Of a stretch of 64,000 nucleotides of DNA, positions 25,510 through 34,091 are shown in pieces. The stretch lies in contig DAOUEL010000027.1 in assembly GCA_034430595.1 (NCBI GenBank), positions 62,001-126,000 of the forward strand, given 5' to 3'. Under the pieces are notes generated by a model. That model searched no databases and had not been told where the DNA came from. It was given only the letters and a program-made list of their open reading frames with translations. The first letter of the stretch is position 1, and each line of letters begins with the position of its first letter. The DNA is from E44-bin32 sp034430595. GTDB taxonomy: Bacteria > Chloroflexota > Anaerolineae > Anaerolineales > E44-bin32. A program made the translations under genes and the position numbers.

Positions 25510-26382
25510 CTAGCCTCGGCGCCTCAGGATGAGCACATTTCCGGCCACGACGAGCAGCGCGCCGATCGCTCCGACTAGATCCCAGTGCAGTCCCTCGAAG
25601 AGCGTGGAGAGGATCAAGGCGATCACCGGGAAGAGCACGGTTGCATACCCGGCTCGTCCCGGACCGATTCGTCCGAGCAAGGTCAGGTAGCTCCCAAAGG
25701 CGACTACCGAGCCGAAAATCGCCAGGTAGAGCAGCGAGACAACATATTCGGGTGTGAGTTCGAAGCGCAGGGGCGCACCGCGCAGCAGGACTAGCAGTGC
25801 CATGAAGAGCGCGCCGTAGGCCATGCCGATCGCATTGACCTGGATCACCGGCAGCCCGTGGCGCTGGTTGCGAGCGGAGGTGATGTTGCCGAGCGAGGCC
25901 GACAGTGCCCCGGCGACGGCCAGCAGCAGCCCCAACGCACGTTCATTGTCGAGCGAGAAGCCGCTTAATTCGGGCCAGAAAATCAGCACCAATCCCAGCA
26001 CACCAACGGCCGCGCCAACCAGGACGTGCGGCTGGATCGAGTCACCCAGCAGGACAGCGCCGAAGAAAACATTCAGGAACACGACCATCGAGAAGATAAT
26101 CGCCACCATCCCGCTCGTCAGATATTGCTCGGCCAGGTAAATCAGGATGTAGTTCGTGGAAAACAGCAGTAGACCCTGCAGGGCGATAAAGAGGTGCTCG
26201 CGGGCGCTGAAGCGCAGCGACAGTTTTCGCCACCGGCTGTACAGCACCAATACCAATGCCGCCAGGCTGAAACGGTAGGCGATGGAGAGCGCCGGATCGA
26301 CCGTACCCAACTGGAAGGTGATCGCCAGCCAGGTGGAGCCCCAGATGACAACCGTGATCAGGTACAGCAGCGTGTTGGACAA
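25510..26382 (-). CDS. EamA/DMT-family exporter (second copy)
   Basis: 290 residues with ten predicted helices in two EamA halves. Family signs: VVIWGSTWLAITFQLG in helix 1, LFSTNYILIYLAEQYL near helix 3, and LLGRIGPGRAGYATVLFPV in the second half. Function is probably export of an amino acid or other metabolite. The start is uncertain: TTG 26382 has GGGAGG nine bases upstream, while ATG 26421 is in frame but overlaps the divergent patatin region. It is only distantly like the DMT gene at 6.5 kb. Confidence 0.83.
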   Translation of the reverse strand: MSNTLLYLITVVIWGSTWLAITFQLGTVDPALSIAYRFSLAALVLVLYSRWRKLSLRFSAREHLFIALQGLLLFSTNYILIYLAEQYLTSGMVAIIFSMVVFLNVFFGAVLLGDSIQPHVLVGAAVGVLGLVLIFWPELSGFSLDNERALGLLLAVAGALSASLGNITSARNQRHGLPVIQVNAIGMAYGALFMALLVLLRGAPLRFELTPEYVVSLLYLAIFGSVVAFGSYLTLLGRIGPGRAGYATVLFPVIALILSTLFEGLHWDLVGAIGALLVVAGNVLILRRRG

Positions 26383-26539
26383 GGGATGAGTCCTCCCAAG
26401 GCATTTCAAACAGTTTATCATGGTAGGCGAACCTGACCGGAGAGCGGCACGACTGCCCGAACAGATCAAACAGGGATTTGCACTTCTTCAGATCCGGGGC
26501 TTGGTAAACAAGCCCGATAGGACCAACGAGAACCCGAAC

Positions 26540-27385
26540 ATGATAGAACCACGTTCCAAGACTGCAATCGGCCTTACCCTGAGCGGGGGAGGGGCCCGCG
26601 GCCTGGCGCACATCGGCGTGCTGAAAGTGCTGGAAGAGGAAGGCATTCCCATCGCCTGCCTCTCCGGCGCCAGCATGGGCGGGATCGTGGCGGCTGCCTA
26701 CGCCGCCGGCTGGAAGCCCAAGGCGCTGGCTGAGGAATCATGCCGCATGGCCAGCCTGCGCCAATTGGCAAGGCTGATTGATATCCGCCCACCCCGTCGC
26801 GGCTTGCTGGCCGGCGGGCACGTGCGCGAATTTCTCGCTCAATTCACTCCCCCGGAGCTGTCTTTCTCGGATTTACGCCTGCCGCTGGCGCTGAAAGCGA
26901 CCGACCTGCAATCAGGGTCGGAGGTGGATCTGACGGAAGGATCGGTGTTGAAGGCCGTGATGGCGACCAGCGCCTTCCCGGGTGTCTTTCCGGCTGTCGA
27001 GTGGCAGGGGCACTACCTGGTTGACGGCGGTGTGTTGAATAACCTGCCGGTAGACCTGGCGTATGGACTTGGTGCCCGGTTGACGATCGCCGTCGATGTA
27101 GCTACCGCCTTCGACGACCCCCCTCGCAGCAGCGGCACCGGCCCGCTGGAACACCTACCTCCGCTCGCCCACGACGTGTACCAGACTGTGATGTTGATGG
27201 CTCACGCCATGACGAAAATCCGGCTCGAGGAACGCCCCCCGGACGTGCTCATTCACCCCCGCATCCCGGCCGACGTCGGCATCTTTACCGGCTTCCTGCG
27301 CGCCGAGGAAATTATCGCGATTGGGGAGCAAGCTGCCCGGCATGCGCTGCCTGAAATTCGTGCCGCGCTTGATCGCGTGCTATAG
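26540..27385 (+). CDS. Patatin-like phospholipase (RssA type)
   Basis: 281-residue lipid acyl hydrolase with a Ser-Asp dyad. The oxyanion loop is SGGGARG (15-21), the nucleophile is Ser45 in GASMG, and the catalytic Asp is in VDGGVLNN, whose Gly-Gly replaces the more common Gly-Ala. Size and layout fit the bacterial RssA/YchK group, cytoplasmic and loosely membrane-bound. ATG 26540 follows a short GAGAA; the frame opens at 26420, but that extra 40 residues looks non-coding. It is divergent from the DMT exporter. Confidence 0.88.
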   Translation: MIEPRSKTAIGLTLSGGGARGLAHIGVLKVLEEEGIPIACLSGASMGGIVAAAYAAGWKPKALAEESCRMASLRQLARLIDIRPPRRGLLAGGHVREFLAQFTPPELSFSDLRLPLALKATDLQSGSEVDLTEGSVLKAVMATSAFPGVFPAVEWQGHYLVDGGVLNNLPVDLAYGLGARLTIAVDVATAFDDPPRSSGTGPLEHLPPLAHDVYQTVMLMAHAMTKIRLEERPPDVLIHPRIPADVGIFTGFLRAEEIIAIGEQAARHALPEIRAALDRVL

Positions 27386-27399
27386 TGAGCCCTCACTAT
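27382..27399. promoter_or_regulatory. Inverted repeat upstream of the corrinoid protein gene
   Basis: ATAGTGAG (27382-27389) and CTCACTAT (27392-27399) are perfect eight-base reverse complements separated by CC. It overlaps the patatin stop codon and lies 45 bases before the next start. It could be an operator or a short terminator. Confidence 0.4.
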
Positions 27400-27443
27400 G
27401 AGCCGGCATCGCTAGACAAGCGCTCGCGTCGGAGGAAACGAAA

Positions 27444-28094
27444 GTGGATCAGATTCTCACACAAATAACAGAGACCATCATCGCCGGTGACCCGGAGCAA
27501 TCCGCCGTTCTGGCCGAAAAGGCACTCGATCTTGGTTTAAATCCCCTGGCTTGCATTAATCAGGGGCTTACGCCGGGGATGAACCGGGTCGGAGAGCTGT
27601 ATTCGAGCGGTGAATACTTTCTGCCCGACTTGATTGCTGCTGGAGAGGCGATGAAAAGGGCGCTTGGCATTCTCGAACCGGCTCTGGTGGGAGACGAGCA
27701 GCGAGAGGTGCTCGGCCATATCGTCATTGGCACCGTCGAGGGGGATATGCACGAAATTGGAAAGACGCTCGTCGCCACCATGCTGTCCGCAAATGGATTC
27801 CGCGTGACCGATATTGGGGTAGATTGCAATTCCCAGAAATTCATCGACGCTGTCGAAGAGACAGGCGCAACGCTAATCGGCGCTTCGGCGCTACTGACAA
27901 CCACGATGACCAAACAACGCGAGCTGATTGAAGCGCTAGGAGAAGCTGGCCTCCGCACTCGCGTAAAGGTGCTCATTGGTGGAGCCCCCGTCACTTCGGA
28001 ATGGGCCGAACAAATCGGCGCGGACGCATACGCCGAGGATGCCCTTAGTGCTGTCGTGCGGGCAAAGCAGGCCGCACTCGATTTCGCCGGCTGA
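27444..28094 (+). CDS. B12-binding corrinoid protein (MtbC/MtaC-like)
   Basis: 216 residues: a helical cap (1-88, GLTPGMNRVGELYSSGEYFLP) and a Rossmann B12 domain with the lower-ligand motif D101-x-H103-x-x-G106 in EGDMHEIGKTLV, plus GASALLTTT and the terminal GGAPV loop. Such proteins carry a methyl group on cobalamin between two methyltransferases in methanol, methylamine or methoxyl-compound metabolism. GTG 27444 has GGAGG upstream. No methyltransferase (MtaB, MttB or MtaA type) lies next to it in the window, so the partner and substrate are unknown. Confidence 0.87.
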   Translation: MDQILTQITETIIAGDPEQSAVLAEKALDLGLNPLACINQGLTPGMNRVGELYSSGEYFLPDLIAAGEAMKRALGILEPALVGDEQREVLGHIVIGTVEGDMHEIGKTLVATMLSANGFRVTDIGVDCNSQKFIDAVEETGATLIGASALLTTTMTKQRELIEALGEAGLRTRVKVLIGGAPVTSEWAEQIGADAYAEDALSAVVRAKQAALDFAG

Positions 28095-28177
28095 AGCTCT
28101 CTCAAGCCCTCGTCAGCGCTGCATCATGCTTTTCAATGGTTTATGATTGACCAGAGACTCATCGATCGGATTTCTGG

Positions 28178-28621
28178 GTGACCTCCAAGCGAGAATTGAT
28201 CATTCTACTCATGGCAGCCCTCTCGGCGTGCACAAGCGTGGGTTCGAACCCTGCGACCTCCACACAAGCTCCGGGCCAGATCGAATTCACGATTTCCATC
28301 GGGGAGGATGCTCAAGGTGGTTTTACGATTGCACTCGGTGTGCTTAACCATAGCTCGCTGACGCTGCCCGCCGATAGGTACCAGGATTCCTGGACGCTGA
28401 CCACAAGCGATGGCGAACCGCGCGCCTCCGGCGAAGGGCTGCTGCCGAAGGTTGAACCAACGGGCGGAGAACCTCAAAACATCATCCTCTGGGAAGGTCC
28501 ACTGGAACCTGGAAATTATGTCCTGCAGTGGGGCGTCTCTGAACTGGGGTCCTCGGCGGCCCACTTTGAAATCATCACCAGCGGAAACCGACCTCAGCTT
28601 GGAACGTTCTCGCTGGACTGA
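28178..28621 (+). CDS. Small lipoprotein of unknown function
   Basis: 147 residues. A short basic start, a hydrophobic stretch (ELIILLMAALSAC) and the lipobox LSAC with Cys18 point to a lipid-anchored outer-face protein. The rest is a single all-beta domain of ~110 residues (FTIALGVLNHSSLTLP, WEGPLEPGNYVLQWGVSE) with an Ig-like pattern similar to BsuPI/intracellular-proteinase-inhibitor folds, which is a guess. GTG 28178 is the start. It sits beside a decayed region. Confidence 0.6.
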   Translation: MTSKRELIILLMAALSACTSVGSNPATSTQAPGQIEFTISIGEDAQGGFTIALGVLNHSSLTLPADRYQDSWTLTTSDGEPRASGEGLLPKVEPTGGEPQNIILWEGPLEPGNYVLQWGVSELGSSAAHFEIITSGNRPQLGTFSLD

Positions 28622-28679
28622 AATGCGAGCGAGCCACTTCGAAGCGGCGCGAACATCCCCCTCCGTCCACTCGAAACCG

Positions 28680-29203
28680 TTAGGCACAACCCCGCAGCCG
28701 GAGCGAACTTCCGATACCACGTGGGCTGCTGGTCGCAATCGCCGCCGCAGCGATGACCGGGCTGATGATCCCGAAAGCAACCAGCGGGACGGAAACCAGA
28801 TGGTAGGCGAAAACCCAGCCCAGGTTCTCGAGAATGATGCGCCGTGTGCACCGGCTGTGTGAGATGAGCCAAGGCACAAGCGTCAGGTCGTTCTGTGTCA
28901 GGATCAAATCCGAAGTCTCCCCAGCGACGTCGGTACCGCTTGAAACGGTGATGCTCAGGTCGGCTGCCGCCAGCGCCGGAGGGTCATTGATGCCATCACC
29001 AACCATGGCGACATGGTCGCCACCATCCTTCCAGCGCTGAATACGTACCGCCTTTTGCTCGGGTGGACAGTTACCCTCAATAGATTCCAGCCTGAGTTCG
29101 AATGCGACCGCGGCCGTGGTCTTGGGATTTCGCCGGAGAGTATGACCGGTTCGATTTCAAGTGAGCGCAGACCATCGAGCATCTCGCAGACTGTCGGCTT
29201 CAG
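28680..29203 (-). pseudogene. Remnant of a heavy-metal P-type ATPase (C-terminal part, frameshifted)
   Basis: The minus strand shows the end of a P1B-type ATPase in two frames. From 29203 it reads LKPTVCEMLDGLRSLEIEP then VILSGE, the P-domain. After a frame change near 29110-29130 it continues EQKAVRIQRWKDGG, then HVAMVGDGINDPPALAAADL, the hinge motif GDGIND, and the last two membrane helices ending SLRLRGCA. The N-terminal two-thirds, including the DKTGT phosphorylation site and the metal-binding CPx helix, are absent. The fragment cannot work as a pump and is decaying. Confidence 0.75.
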
Positions 29204-29415
29204 CCAATGAAAAGCGCCAGCGTAGCCAGGATCCAGACAAAGATATGGAGCTTCTGCAGATTTGCGCCGGAGGTGCCTCCTGAGGCATAGCTCGGATACA
29301 GCAGCTCGAAGTAGATCAGCATAACCTGCATGCCGAAGGCTAATGCCACAATCAACTACAGGAGCAGGTTGTCTCTGACCCGACCATAATCTTGGATTGT
29401 TTTTCCATCGGCCCA
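29200..29415 (-). pseudogene. Fragment of a small membrane protein with in-frame TAG
   Basis: One minus-strand frame reads NKWADGKTIQDYGRVRDN then LLL, TAG (29358-29356), then LIVALAFGMQVMLIYFELLY through SGGTSGANLQKLHIFVWILA to a stop at 29200. The text on both sides of the TAG looks like one protein with two membrane helices. It abuts the P-type ATPase remnant. No family recognised. It may be the 3' part of a broken gene. Confidence 0.35.
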
Positions 29416-29766
29416 TTTATTGTTCCATCACAGGGGCATCGCATGCACCAGCAGGAGTCTTAAACATATAGCTGGGCTGCTTCTATTTAGACCCATTCCT
29501 TAAAGCCCAAGCCGATTAATCTACCCAAGAAATAGCTCTTCAGTTTACGCCCATGCCTTGCGCACCCACCCTGGTCCTGCAGGGTGCGGAGGAATGCACT
29601 TCATACCATATATCAGCGTACTGGATAGAGCCTAGTGGATCCCTTACGCCGCGCTTATTGCCTGATAAGGAAGCAGTCGGGTGGACCAGCTGCCACCCTC
29701 CTCGCCTCTTAAAATTTGACGTGCCTTTTCGCTCAGGTCTGACCGCGTAGGTTTTCCGTCATCCGA
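29416..29766. other. Intergenic stretch without recognisable genes
   Basis: About 350 bases with AT-richer patches between the decayed genes and the VIT1 gene. A hairpin CGCACCC (29561-29567) / GGGTGCG (29582-29588) is the only clear structure. Short frames have no family signal. Confidence 0.5.
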
Positions 29767-30462
29767 TCAGCCGATCAAGCGCGCCAACAGGAAGGCCGCG
29801 CCGGCCGCCAGGCTCCCCACCAGACCCGTCTGCAGGCCCGACCGCAGCGCATGCACACCCATGATGCGGCCTTTAACATAGCCAAAGACGAGCAGCGCAA
29901 GCAGCGTGACGCCGACGGATATCGGCAGCGCCCGGCCGACCTGCTGAAGGAGGATATAGGGCGTCAGCGGGATAAAACCCCCAGCGATATAAGATAAAGC
30001 GATTGTCAGTGCACTTTGAACCGCCCGGCGCGGCTCGGGCTTGTCAAGCCCGAGTTCAAACTGCATCATGAACTCCACCCACTTCTCGGGTTTGTCCTCG
30101 AACGCATCCAGCACTGCTTTGGTCGATTCGTCCGACAGGCCGTAGCGCCCCAGAATATCCGCTACCTCGTCCCGTTCGGCCTGCTTTTTATTCTTAACCT
30201 CACTCTGCTCGCGCTCCCGTTCGACGTTGTAATGCTCCATGTCTGTGCGCGCCGCCAGGTAACCACCCAGCCCCATCGCGATCGACCCAGCCGCGATTTC
30301 GGCCAGTCCCCCGGTGACGACGATCGTCGTCGAGGCGCCGACGCCGGAAAGTCCTGCAGCTAGAGCGAAAGGGACAGTCAGTCCGTCCGACATGCCGATA
30401 ACGATGTCGCGCACGGCCTCTGAGGCCGTAAAATGCGGCTCTTGATGCCTGCTGCTCTCCAT
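29767..30462 (-). CDS. VIT1/CCC1-family iron or manganese transporter
   Basis: 231 residues with five predicted helices. Helix 1 carries the family motif RDIVIGMSDGLTVPFALAAG, and helix 2 GGLAEIAAGSIAMGLGGYLA. The cytoplasmic metal-binding segment is rich in Glu (EREREQSEVKNKKQAERDEV, EDKPEKWVEFMMQFELGL). It moves Fe2+ or Mn2+ out of the cytoplasm. TGGAGGA before ATG 30462 fixes the start. Last gene of a minus-strand cluster beginning with DoxX at 34.7 kb, separated from the AI-2E permease by 98 bases. Confidence 0.9.
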   Translation of the reverse strand: MESSRHQEPHFTASEAVRDIVIGMSDGLTVPFALAAGLSGVGASTTIVVTGGLAEIAAGSIAMGLGGYLAARTDMEHYNVEREREQSEVKNKKQAERDEVADILGRYGLSDESTKAVLDAFEDKPEKWVEFMMQFELGLDKPEPRRAVQSALTIALSYIAGGFIPLTPYILLQQVGRALPISVGVTLLALLVFGYVKGRIMGVHALRSGLQTGLVGSLAAGAAFLLARLIG

Positions 30463-30560
30463 GCAAATATCCTCCAGTATTCGCTCTCAAAGCAACTTGC
30501 TGGAAAAGCTTTCGGGCTCGGATGCTTACCTACAGAACGGGACGAACTCCGTGGCTCTGA

Positions 30561-31688
30561 TCAATCCCCACCGCCGCTCACAGCATCCTGGTCGGCCCCT
30601 TCGTTCATCCAGCGACCACGCAGTTCATCAAGCAGCACCATCAGGATCACCGCCAGCGGTATCGAATACAGCAGGCCAATCAGCCCACCGGTCTTGGTGC
30701 CAATCAACATCGCCATCAGCACCAGCGCCGGGTGCAATTGCAGCGCCCGGCCGAAGATCGCAGGTGCGATCAGATGCCCTTCGAGCTCAATTAAGGCTGC
30801 AAATATCAGCACCACCCACAGCGCCAGCACCGGTTTTACCGCCAGGGCACTGAGCACGCCGAGCAGGATAGCCACCAGACCACCGACAAAGGGAATGATG
30901 CTTAAAAAGCCCCCGACGAGCCCGATCGCCAGCGCAAACGGCACACCGAGCAGCGCCAGGGTCACACTGAACCCGAACGTGAAATAGAGCACGACCAGCG
31001 GCTGGGCGCGCACCCAGCGCCCGAGGCCATCCAGCACACGCTCAATCAGGCGCGAGACATCGGCGTGTGCAGAACGCGGAACCCAGCGTGCCAGCGCTCC
31101 AGCGAACTCATCCTGAGAGACCACTCCGAAATACGCCATGATGAACACCACGCCGATATCCAGGCCTGCATTCCCCACGCCGCTGACGGCTCCGACAATC
31201 GCCTGTACCAGCGTGTCCGTCCGCTGGGCCAGCGCGCTGGCGGCATTGCTCGACGATGGAATCAACTGCCCGATTAGCGGGGTATTTGAAAGCGTGGTGG
31301 ATACTGTGGTCCACAGTGCCGGTCCCTGGGATTGCAAGGTAGAAAGTTCGGCGTTGAAGAATGGCACGAGCAGTTCACCCATCCCTAGGAATACTCCGAT
31401 CAGGATGAGGTAGAGCAGAATGACACTCAGTGAGCGTGGAATCCAGGCAGACATGCGGCGGACGAGCGGCTCGAGCGCCAGGCCGATGAGTAGAGCACCG
31501 AACAGCAGCCCGAGGATCTCCACGATGATCGGCACATTGTGGATGACGAACCAGAGCGCCAATCCGAGCGAAAACAGCATCAGCCAGGTCCGAACCGTCA
31601 GGGTGTTCCCCGGTTGGAGCCCTGTGGTTGGCCTGTGGCCCGTCCTCACAGCTTCTCTGCCCCTGCCTCCAGTAATAGGCGCGATCAT
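30561..31688 (-). CDS. AI-2E family permease (PerM/YdiK type)
   Basis: 375 residues with about eight helices: two near the start (~30-75), a long amphipathic region (~90-160), then helices to residue 350. Signs are GLVGGFLSIIPFVGGLVAIL and the end motif ALQLHPALVLMAMLIGTKTGGLIGLLYSIPLA. Members export AI-2 or act as Na+/H+ antiporters; the substrate here is unknown. Its ATG (31688) overlaps the stop of the upstream universal stress gene in ATGA, so translation is coupled. Confidence 0.87.
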   Translation of the reverse strand: MIAPITGGRGREAVRTGHRPTTGLQPGNTLTVRTWLMLFSLGLALWFVIHNVPIIVEILGLLFGALLIGLALEPLVRRMSAWIPRSLSVILLYLILIGVFLGMGELLVPFFNAELSTLQSQGPALWTTVSTTLSNTPLIGQLIPSSSNAASALAQRTDTLVQAIVGAVSGVGNAGLDIGVVFIMAYFGVVSQDEFAGALARWVPRSAHADVSRLIERVLDGLGRWVRAQPLVVLYFTFGFSVTLALLGVPFALAIGLVGGFLSIIPFVGGLVAILLGVLSALAVKPVLALWVVLIFAALIELEGHLIAPAIFGRALQLHPALVLMAMLIGTKTGGLIGLLYSIPLAVILMVLLDELRGRWMNEGADQDAVSGGGD

Positions 31689-32170
31689 GGCAGCAGCACC
31701 GCCTGTCCACCTCGCAGCACCCGGAGGGTGGTCTTCCCAGAACCTACAGCCAGCCTATGGCTCGGGCGGCCCATCACAATCAGGTCCGATTGATGCTGGT
31801 CCGCCGCAGCCAGGATCTCGTGTCCGGCTTCACCGCGGTGGGTGAAATCCTGCGGTGGATTGTGGGGCTTGGAGAATGCGCCTAACGCCTTTTCCAGCCA
31901 GTTCTCGGCCTCTCCGTTCGATGACGTGCGCTCCTCCACGGCGAGGATGTCGAATCCCAGCTTTTCTAAGGATGTGCTCAGGCGCAACCCCCATTCAAGC
32001 GCGTCGCCGGCCGCGGCGCTCCCATCGTAGGCGATCAGGATACGGTCTAATGCCTGAGGGAGTTGATCGCCTCCGATCAGCAGCGGTCGATCCAGCCACA
32101 GCCCGATCATCGCGCCCGACCAGGCTGGGCGTGATCCATCGAGAGCAAGGAGCATGCCGTCAGCAATCAC
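31685..32170 (-). CDS. Universal stress protein (UspA-like)
   Basis: 161 residues. The nucleotide-binding C-terminus is visible as SDLIVMGRPSHRLAVGSGKT then TLRVLRGGQAVLLP, matching the Usp G-2x-G-9x-G-S/T pattern in loose form. The middle LIAYDGSAAAGDALEWGLRL is a typical Usp beta1-alpha1 with the ATP-contacting Asp, so the first ~40 residues look like the end of a preceding degenerate Usp repeat. GTG 32170 is an arbitrary start: the frame is open to the upstream stop at 32224 without ATG. Stop overlaps the AI-2E start. Confidence 0.72.
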   Translation of the reverse strand: MIADGMLLALDGSRPAWSGAMIGLWLDRPLLIGGDQLPQALDRILIAYDGSAAAGDALEWGLRLSTSLEKLGFDILAVEERTSSNGEAENWLEKALGAFSKPHNPPQDFTHRGEAGHEILAAADQHQSDLIVMGRPSHRLAVGSGKTTLRVLRGGQAVLLP

Positions 32171-32224
32171 GGGGTGTTTCCCGAAAGTGATGATCCGTAC
32201 TGTGGAATGTGAGGCGGTACATTG

Positions 32225-33346
32225 CTAGTAGCCGAGTTCCTGAGCATTTCGCAGGTAGGTAATGATCGATTCGCGCGAGAGCAAGCCAAGCATGCGCCCC
32301 TCGAGCATGACTGGCAGTTGATTGACGCCGTCGCTGTCCATCTCCTTCATCGCCTCCATCATGCCCTCTTCGGGTGTGATGCTGTGAGTCTTGGAGAGTG
32401 GCATCATCCGCTCACGGGCTGTTGTTTGACCCCATTGCTCGCGCGGCACCTCGCGCACCTGGTGAATCGTCAGGAAACCGACTGGCTCGCCCGCTTCCTG
32501 CACCACAAAACTGCGTCCACCACCGGCAAGGATCTTGTTATCAACCAGCTGCTGAAGTGTCTCTTCGGCAGGGACTGTGGCGAATTGCGTGCTCATCGCC
32601 TCCCGCACCTTATGCCCCTGGAGCAAACCGGTTAGCATCTGCTGCTGAATCTGTCCAACAGCCGCGCTCTCCAGGAACCAACCAATGAAGGCGATCCATA
32701 TACCGTTGATCAGATTGCCGGTCAACGCCTGCCAGACGCCGATCAGGATAAAGCCAAAGGCGATAAATCTTCCAACATTGGCGGCGATGAGTGTTGCTCG
32801 GCGCAGGTTCTTTGTAGCGCTCCAGATGATGGCACGAAAGACCCGCCCGCCATCGAGTGGGAAACCGGGTATCAGGTTAAAGAGCCCAAGGATAGCGTTG
32901 ATATAAGCCAGGTACGTAACCAAAGCCAACAGCGGCGGGATGCTGGTGAACGCTGGACGGAGGAGCGTTAAGATCCCTGCCAGCGCAAAACTGACGGCCG
33001 GACCGGCGATGGCCATCCAGAACTCGGCACCTGCACTTGGAGGCTCGGTCGCGATATCGGAGACACCGCCAAAGACCATCAGCGTGATGCGTCGCACCAC
33101 GATTTGGTAGCGTTGGGCGACGATTGAGTGTCCGAGTTCGTGCAGCACGACACTGACGAAGAGCATCAGTGCTGTGGCCGCGCCTACCAGCCAGTATTCT
33201 ACTTGTGGCCAGCCGGTGAACTCGACCGGGTAATAACCCACTGCCAACATCCAGGTCATGAGCGCGAAGATCAGGAACCAGGAAAGATCCAGCTCCAATG
33301 GAATGCCGAATAAGCGGCCTAACGAGATTGTATGTCTGTGCATCAT
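32225..33346 (-). CDS. Site-2 protease (M50 family) with C-terminal CBS pair
   Basis: 373 residues. Five or six membrane helices form the M50 core with the zinc motif HELGH (~62-66) and the third ligand in NLIPGFPLDGGR (~150). The C-terminal ~130 residues hold two CBS modules (VREAMSTQFATVPAEETLQQ, then ITPEEGMMEAMKEMDSDGV) that bind adenosine ligands. It cuts membrane-embedded substrates, commonly anti-sigma factors or signal-peptide remnants, probably gated by nucleotide. AAGGAGGG before ATG 33346 decides the start. It lies in the minus-strand stress cluster. Confidence 0.92.
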   Translation of the reverse strand: MMHRHTISLGRLFGIPLELDLSWFLIFALMTWMLAVGYYPVEFTGWPQVEYWLVGAATALMLFVSVVLHELGHSIVAQRYQIVVRRITLMVFGGVSDIATEPPSAGAEFWMAIAGPAVSFALAGILTLLRPAFTSIPPLLALVTYLAYINAILGLFNLIPGFPLDGGRVFRAIIWSATKNLRRATLIAANVGRFIAFGFILIGVWQALTGNLINGIWIAFIGWFLESAAVGQIQQQMLTGLLQGHKVREAMSTQFATVPAEETLQQLVDNKILAGGGRSFVVQEAGEPVGFLTIHQVREVPREQWGQTTARERMMPLSKTHSITPEEGMMEAMKEMDSDGVNQLPVMLEGRMLGLLSRESIITYLRNAQELGY

Positions 33347-33420
33347 TTCGCCCTCCTTCCATTCGCCCCGGCCAGGCATCGTCAATTGCAAACATCCTCC
33401 TGACCGGGATCGTGCAATGT

Positions 33421-34080
33421 CTATTTCGCGGCTCGTTCCCAATGATAGTTGCGGTGAATTGGGATTTCAGGCAGGGCTTCGATCTCTTCCTTGTTAAGGC
33501 TCACTTTGATCTCGTCGTCCTCCATGCGCGTGATTGCCGAAACGGGTATCAGCACCTCACGCCGCCCCCAGAGATGCCCCTCCCGCATCACGATATGGGT
33601 TACTAGCTCGCTTTCAGGATCGATCAAGAACTCATCGACCTTACCAACCGGCCCGCTAGCTGAGATCACCTGCGCTCCGCGGTGTATCGCCAGTTCGTTC
33701 GCTGGAACCATATCGGTTTCCACGGGTACGCGCTGCAGTTCAGGAACGACGTAAGGCCACATTACGAAAGGTCCACCGGAAAAACCGACCGGAACCTCGA
33801 CCTCATAGAAATCTGTGTGCCGAAACTCGGGCAGCGATCTTACCTGCTCACAGTCCAAATCGAGCTTGATCTCATTTTCCGTAGCTGCGGCGATGTTATA
33901 GAGAGGGACCAGCACTTCGCGCTCAGATCCATGTTCCGCAGAAAGTTTGACGACCACATCCGTCACCCGCTCGCTGACCGGGTTGAGCACAACACAGACG
34001 GTCTCACCGCAGGGTCTATCCCCAGTATAAACGTGGGCTTGAATTGGAAGATCCATGGCATTCGAATTTGTCATCTTCAT
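33421..34080 (-). CDS. PRC-barrel protein with tandem domains
   Basis: 219 residues made of two PRC-barrel-like halves. Each half ends with a matching block: REVLVPLYNIAAATENEIKL then LPEF, and REVLIPVSAITRMEDDEIKV then LPEI. The second half opens with the classic IHRGAQVISASGPVGKVDEF. PRC barrels bind RNA, proteins or pigments and are common in stress regulation; there is no enzyme site. Soluble, no signal peptide. ATG 34080 follows GAGGTGATGAA, 11 bases after the DoxX gene, so the two are co-transcribed. Confidence 0.82.
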   Translation of the reverse strand: MKMTNSNAMDLPIQAHVYTGDRPCGETVCVVLNPVSERVTDVVVKLSAEHGSEREVLVPLYNIAAATENEIKLDLDCEQVRSLPEFRHTDFYEVEVPVGFSGGPFVMWPYVVPELQRVPVETDMVPANELAIHRGAQVISASGPVGKVDEFLIDPESELVTHIVMREGHLWGRREVLIPVSAITRMEDDEIKVSLNKEEIEALPEIPIHRNYHWERAAK

Positions 34081-34091
34081 TTCATCACCTC

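Noticed and set aside
28239..28252. A TGGGTTCGAACCCT sequence resembling a tRNA T-arm
   Set aside because: It lies inside the small lipoprotein coding region and no acceptor, D or anticodon stems can be built around it.
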